A stretch of DNA of 8,429 nt from positions 1-8,429 of the forward strand of contig JAFCZV010000158.1 of the NCBI GenBank assembly GCA_019314155.1, in the 5' to 3' direction. Source of the stretch: Deltaproteobacteria bacterium (lineage in GTDB: Bacteria > Desulfobacterota > Desulfobacteria > Desulfobacterales > UBA11574). How positions within the stretch are numbered: position 1 is the first letter of the stretch; each line of letters starts with the position of its first letter. The notes beneath the pieces are model-generated. The model saw nothing but the letters and a program-made list of their open reading frames with translations, had not been told where the DNA came from and ran no database searches. Below, in pieces: positions 5,307-8,429 of this stretch. A program made the translations under genes and the position numbers.

Positions 5307-5330
5307 GTATTCCATTGTTCCATCATTCCA
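5307..5330. repeat. Three 8-base TTCCA units
   Basis: The core TTCCA recurs with an 8-base period at 5310, 5318 and 5326. In reverse complement this is TGGAA repeated every eight bases, the same design as the TGGAG array at 4581-4604. It lies immediately before the GC-rich palindrome at 5341-5372. Confidence 0.5.
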
Positions 5331-5340
5331 ATTGTGACCT

Positions 5341-5372
5341 GCCCGCTCGTGCCTTCCAATGGCAGGCGAGGC
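5341..5372. repeat. Imperfect GC-rich palindrome (REP-like)
   Basis: CTCGTGCC (5346-5353) pairs with GGCA-GG-CGAG (5361-5370) around the loop TTCCAAT, with a two-base bulge and further partial pairing outward (GCC with GGC). It ends 13 bases before the DUF3786 ribosome site. Together with the TTCCA array it looks like a dispersed intergenic element, but copy number cannot be judged from one window. Confidence 0.4.
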
Positions 5373-5400
5373 GAACTAACTTAAAAAGGAGCCTCCACCG

Positions 5401-6027
5401 ATGACGGCAAAATCTTCTGTTTTTATGGAAACCTACCAAAACTATCTCCATCAGATCGCCAAAATCGATATGGATTCCAGGTCTGAAAAATTAGGGGGAA
5501 CGGTTGAAGGAAACCAAATGATTATCTCCTTTTTCGGACGACCTTACAGGATTTCAGGTCAAGGAATAGAAGGCCCGTCCGGGAAACAGCCGGCCATAGG
5601 GATAAGTGTCGTAATCTGTAAGTATCTGCTGTTATGCCCGGAAATACCCTCGTTAGACACGGAATGGGTTTCCTATAGGGACTTTAAAGATGCCGCTCCG
5701 TTAGTCGGCAGTTTTGTCAATAATACCGAACGGGCCATCGCACACAATTTTTCAGGTCGTCTGGATGAACTGGACGCGGCCTGTGAAAAGCTCGGCGGCT
5801 TGAATCCGGGTCTGGATCTTTCCTATCAACTCATTATAAAGCTCTATCCGTTGCCGAAAGTTCCCGTGCTTTTGCTCTTTGACGACGACGACGAGGAATT
5901 TCCGGCCCAATGCAAGGTGCTTTTCGAAAGGCGTGCTGAACACTACCTGGACCCTGAATGTTTGGCGATTTTGGGAACACTCCTTTCCGATTTTTTAAAA
6001 AAAGCCGTTCATGGAGGTGGGTTGTAA
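5401..6027 (+). CDS. DUF3786 domain-containing protein
   Basis: A soluble 208-residue protein that I assign to DUF3786, a domain common in Desulfobacterota and other anaerobes with no proven function. The recognisable part is the C-terminal half: an LGG-containing segment (131-133), a hydrophobic strand VPVLLLF (154-160), the acidic run DDDDEEFPAQ (161-170, encoded by GAC repeats) and LFERRAEHYLDPECLA (174-189). An earlier conserved-looking stretch is WVSYRDFKDAAPL (89-101). There is no signal peptide, membrane helix or cysteine cluster, so this is the stand-alone form; I recall the domain also occurring behind iron-sulfur domains related to corrinoid proteins, which is memory and not shown here. 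The start is supported by AAGGAG at 5386-5391, nine bases before ATG. It converges on the MetE-like gene, so shared function with it is only a guess. Confidence 0.85.
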   Translation: MTAKSSVFMETYQNYLHQIAKIDMDSRSEKLGGTVEGNQMIISFFGRPYRISGQGIEGPSGKQPAIGISVVICKYLLLCPEIPSLDTEWVSYRDFKDAAPLVGSFVNNTERAIAHNFSGRLDELDAACEKLGGLNPGLDLSYQLIIKLYPLPKVPVLLLFDDDDEEFPAQCKVLFERRAEHYLDPECLAILGTLLSDFLKKAVHGGGL

Positions 6028-6040
6028 GCGGTAACGACAA

Positions 6041-6059
6041 ATGGGTTAAAAGAATCCAT
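6041..6059 (+). terminator. Weak hairpin between convergent genes
   Basis: ATGGGTT (6041-6047) and AATCCAT (6053-6059) can form a 7-base stem with one G-U pair on the plus strand, loop AAAAG. It lies 13 bases after the DUF3786 stop codon in the 40-base gap to the convergent gene. No T-run follows, so it is a weak candidate. Confidence 0.28.
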
Positions 6060-6067
6060 CTGTGACA

Positions 6068-7078
6068 TTAAAGTTTATACCGGTCTCGCAACCGGTGGGA
6101 AAGTTCTTTTACAATCGCAAACGCTTTTTCAACGGTGGCTTCTCCATCAGGATTGACCAGGCAACAAGTCGCCGGAGATATGAGGCTTCTTGAGAATAGA
6201 AACTCTCTGTCGATGCCTTTGGCGTTCAAAAAATCCCATACCCCTGTCAGTATTGTTTCCAGTGAACGGATGTTTTCAGCTTCAAAAGGTTCAAAATTTG
6301 TGGGGACAACACCCCATACAATAACACCGCCGCGATCAAGAAAGTTTTTAATCGACTTCGAATATGATGAGAAAACTTCTCCGTTTTGATATATGTCCAG
6401 AGATAAGATGTCGAGATCGAGATCCAGAAGAAAATCCCAATCCGGATTCCCGCACAAATGAATTCCACGGGGTCTTTGGACCTGTTCCATATCGCTTTTG
6501 GCCTTGGTGCTGTCATAGCCCGAAAGTGCACTGAACAAAAACTGTAATCCCGGCTCATCAACAAACATAAATGCATTGGGGTTCATCTGCTGGAGACGTT
6601 TGAGTTGAACATTTATGCGTTTTGACATAAATTCGAACATAAATGACCGTATGGTGTCTTCAAAGAGAATGGGCCGTTTATCCTGATCAAGAACATTTAA
6701 ACCAAAGCTTATGGGCCCTTCCAGCTGTCCTCTTATGGCAGGCCGGTCGGAGAGATCCATTTCAAGGAATTTATGATACACCACCGAATAATCTCTGCTG
6801 ATATCAAAATATTCAGGTTCGTCAAAACGCGCCATGGTGTCTTCAAATTCGTTGATAAAATTATCCATGGAAAAGCGCAGGGTTTGATTTTCCAGATCAA
6901 GTAAAATTCCGGGAAAGTGTTCTGCCGCCTGTACATACATATCCTCATAATAACTGACGTGGGGCAGCTGGGGCCAGAAAGGAATATCCACGGAAAGAGC
7001 GAGCTCCAGCGCCCGATCAGCATCTTTATGGGGCATGACAGCCATCGCGGTCGTTTTTAGATTTCCCGGAATTATCAT
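6068..7078 (-). CDS. UROD/MetE-fold methyltransferase-like protein (methionine synthase II-related)
   Basis: A 336-residue protein related to the catalytic half of cobalamin-independent methionine synthase and to uroporphyrinogen decarboxylase-type corrinoid methyltransferases; a soluble TIM-barrel fold is expected. Visible motifs are an N-terminal MPHKD (15-19) with DIPFWPQLPH (31-40), GQLEGPISFGLNV (117-129), VDEPGL (173-178), the zinc-type HLCGNPDW (207-214, His207 and Cys209), GGVIVWGVVPT (250-260) and SPATCC (301-306), whose Cys could complete the zinc site. These fit thiol-activating zinc methyltransferases, so methyl transfer to a thiol from a corrinoid or other donor is likely, with both substrates unknown. 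The N-terminal MetE half is absent. I chose ATG at 7078: AAAAGGA at 7088-7094 lies nine bases upstream and the family motif begins soon after, whereas an upstream TTG at 7123 would add 15 unlikely residues. It follows fumC by 91 bases on the same strand. Confidence 0.82.
   Translation of the reverse strand: MIIPGNLKTTAMAVMPHKDADRALELALSVDIPFWPQLPHVSYYEDMYVQAAEHFPGILLDLENQTLRFSMDNFINEFEDTMARFDEPEYFDISRDYSVVYHKFLEMDLSDRPAIRGQLEGPISFGLNVLDQDKRPILFEDTIRSFMFEFMSKRINVQLKRLQQMNPNAFMFVDEPGLQFLFSALSGYDSTKAKSDMEQVQRPRGIHLCGNPDWDFLLDLDLDILSLDIYQNGEVFSSYSKSIKNFLDRGGVIVWGVVPTNFEPFEAENIRSLETILTGVWDFLNAKGIDREFLFSRSLISPATCCLVNPDGEATVEKAFAIVKELSHRLRDRYKL
6079..6096. repeat. Paired ACCGGT palindromes at the gene's 3' end
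   Basis: ACCGGT occurs at 6079-6084 and 6091-6096, six bases apart, inside the last codons of the MetE-like gene. Each copy is its own reverse complement, so the pair forms a 6-base stem. It ends just before the stop codon and may aid transcript ending on the minus strand. This may equally be chance. Confidence 0.25.
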
Positions 7079-7087
7079 AACTCGGTT

Positions 7088-7094
7088 TCCTTTT
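7088..7094 (-). promoter_or_regulatory. Ribosome binding site deciding the MetE-like start
   Basis: AAAAGGA on the minus strand is nine bases before the ATG at 7078. It would fall inside the coding region if the TTG at 7123 were used, so it favours the shorter 336-residue product. Confidence 0.6.
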
Positions 7095-7169
7095 CCCGTA
7101 AAACACTCAGGGTTCGTCCCCAAAAAAATCCATTATCTGAAATCTTTAAGAAAACAACGCTGTTTCACG

Positions 7170-8429
7170 TCAACCAATTTTCAATCCTTTAAAGATTTTA
7201 TTCAATTCTTTTTCAGAAAGAATTTCTTCCTCACTTGCGACTTGTATGATGGTTTTCCCCGTCTCATGGGCCTTGCTTGCAATGGCAGCGGCCTTGTCAT
7301 AACCGATATGGGGCACCAGATACGTCGCTATGGCCAAGCTTTTCTCGATGTTGCCGGCACAATTTTCCCGGTTTGCGCTAATACCATCGATACATTTTTC
7401 TGCCAGCACCTCGGCTCCGGATGAAAGAAGATCAATGGACTGCAATAGATTATAAGCGATCACCGGAAGCATGACGTTCAATTCGAAGTTGCCGGCCTGT
7501 CCGCCTATCATAATGGTCGTGTCGTTTCCCATGACCTGAACGGCTGCCTGAATAACGGCCTCGGGGATTACCGGATTAATCTTTCCAGGCATAATAGAAG
7601 ATCCTGGCTGAACAGAAGGAATCGAAATTTCACCGAGTCCGCACCTTGGGCCGGACGCAAGCCACCGGATGTCATTGCAAATTTTAACCAAACTCACAGC
7701 TATGGTTTTTAAGGCCCCGCTGGTCTCAACCGCTGCATCCTGTGCCCCCTGGGCTTCAAAGTGATTTTCCGCTTCCGTGAAATCAAGGTTTGAATATTTC
7801 GAGATAAGCGCGACAACTTTTTTAGCAAAATCAGGATGGGTATTGAGGCCGTTCCCCACGGCGGTGCCACCCAAGGCAAGCTCTGACAAACGGTCTTCGA
7901 CGGCTTCGATCCGTTTTATACCCAGTGCCACCTGTCTGGCGTATCCGGAAAACTCCTGCCCTAAAAACATGGGTACCGCGTCCTGGAGATGGGTTCTTCC
8001 TATTTTTTTCACATCCCCCATTTCAGATGTTTTATGTAAAAGACTTTTTTCCAGGCGGCGCAAAGCAGGAACAAGTCGGCCTTTGATTCGGGTCAAGGCA
8101 GATATGTGGAGAGCCGAGGGGATAACATCGTTGCTCGACTGACCGATGTTAACATGATCATTCGGATGAACCGGAAATTTTCCGCCTTTTTTCTCTGTGA
8201 TCATCTCGTTTGCTCTGGATGCAATGACCTCGTTCATGTTCATGTTGCTCGACGTTCCGGATCCTGTCTGAAAAACATCCACGGGAAACTGAGTGTCGAA
8301 CTTTCCTTCCATGATTTCCTGTGCAGCTGCGACAATTGATTTTGATATTTTTTCATCAAGAAGACCCAACTCACCGTTTACCATTGCAGCACATTTTTTT
8401 ATCAGAGCGAGGGAATAAATAAATGACCG
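7170..8429 (-). CDS. fumC: Class II fumarate hydratase, 5' end outside window
   Basis: Cytoplasmic homotetrameric, iron-independent enzyme interconverting fumarate and (S)-malate in the TCA cycle. The 419 visible codons run in open frame to the window edge; FumC proteins are about 460 residues, so roughly 40-50 N-terminal residues are missing and the first in-window ATG (8384) is internal. In visible numbering the motifs are TGSGTSSNMNMNEV (55-68), HPNDHVNIGQSSND (88-101), the catalytic GRTHLQDA (144-151) and the superfamily signature GSSIMPGKIN (276-285), which carries the catalytic loop Ser and Lys. GNFELNV (313-319) and PHIGYDKAA (373-381) favour fumarase over aspartase, although NPVIPEAV after the signature is also aspartase-like. 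It is followed by the MetE-like gene after 91 bases with no strong terminator between, so co-transcription is possible. The promoter is outside the window. Confidence 0.92.
   Translation of the reverse strand, partial: RSFIYSLALIKKCAAMVNGELGLLDEKISKSIVAAAQEIMEGKFDTQFPVDVFQTGSGTSSNMNMNEVIASRANEMITEKKGGKFPVHPNDHVNIGQSSNDVIPSALHISALTRIKGRLVPALRRLEKSLLHKTSEMGDVKKIGRTHLQDAVPMFLGQEFSGYARQVALGIKRIEAVEDRLSELALGGTAVGNGLNTHPDFAKKVVALISKYSNLDFTEAENHFEAQGAQDAAVETSGALKTIAVSLVKICNDIRWLASGPRCGLGEISIPSVQPGSSIMPGKINPVIPEAVIQAAVQVMGNDTTIMIGGQAGNFELNVMLPVIAYNLLQSIDLLSSGAEVLAEKCIDGISANRENCAGNIEKSLAIATYLVPHIGYDKAAAIASKAHETGKTIIQVASEEEILSEKELNKIFKGLKIG

Larger units (their letters stand above)
5211..5400. other. 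Non-coding stretch upstream of the DUF3786 gene
   Basis: Between the ykgJ region and the DUF3786 start there is no convincing gene. The stretch holds two consecutive short inverted repeats, a TTCCA 8-base array, an imperfect GC-rich palindrome and finally the ribosome site AAGGAG at 5386-5391. I could not pick a convincing -35/-10 pair here. Confidence 0.5.

Noticed and set aside
5219..5404. 61-codon plus-strand open frame before the DUF3786 gene
   Set aside because: Most of it is translated repeat and palindrome sequence, there is no ribosome site, and it overlaps the well-supported start at 5401.
7079..7123. TTG at 7123 as start of the MetE-like gene
   Set aside because: It would add 15 residues with no family resemblance and bury the AAAAGGA site; ATG at 7078 fits better.
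7035..7424. 129-codon plus-strand open frame over the fumC/MetE-like junction
   Set aside because: It is antisense to the end of fumC and the start of the MetE-like gene, and has no recognisable motif.

Overview
The window looks like a stretch of chromosome from an anaerobic, probably sulfate-reducing bacterium of the Desulfobacterota (Desulfobacterales-like). This is inferred from the gene content: a DUF3786 protein, a short UROD/MetE-fold methyltransferase-like protein, a YkgJ-type cysteine-cluster protein, a class II fumarase and a canonical DnaK. It also fits the moderate GC content with very AT-rich intergenic DNA. No rRNA, tRNA, CRISPR array, insertion sequence or phage gene is visible.

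Layout, left to right. Positions 1-1362 hold two plus-strand metal transporters: the 3' part of an MntP-type manganese exporter (its start lies before the window) and a complete ZIP-family divalent metal permease 42 bases further on. Convergent to them, on the minus strand at 1380-2018, is an unrecognised 212-residue protein that reads as two tandem ribbon-helix-helix-like segments plus a helical tail. Next comes an AT-rich 509-base intergenic region (2019-2527). It carries a minus-strand promoter for that gene, two nearly identical plus-strand promoter-like elements 296 bases apart, competing RNA stem possibilities, and a GC-rich hairpin just before the dnaK ribosome binding site. The dnaK gene (2528-4441) stands alone, without grpE, dnaJ or hrcA beside it, and is followed by a strong hairpin at 4491-4516.

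Positions 4442-5400 are mostly non-coding and repeat-rich. They contain several GC-rich inverted repeats and two short arrays of 8-base TGGAG / TTCCA units. A small minus-strand gene for a YkgJ-type protein sits between them, preceded by an in-phase open frame that ends at a single TGA six bases before its start codon. A DUF3786 gene (5401-6027, plus) then faces a convergent minus-strand pair: fumC (8429-7170, 5' end outside the window) followed by the MetE-like gene (7078-6068).

The clearest functional links are metal homeostasis (export plus import) on the left and central/one-carbon metabolism on the right (fumarase, MetE-like methyltransferase, possibly the DUF3786 protein). The most unusual part is the dnaK upstream region with its duplicated promoter-like element and the divergent putative DNA-binding protein. 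I see no clear multi-gene novel system; the best leads are regulatory.
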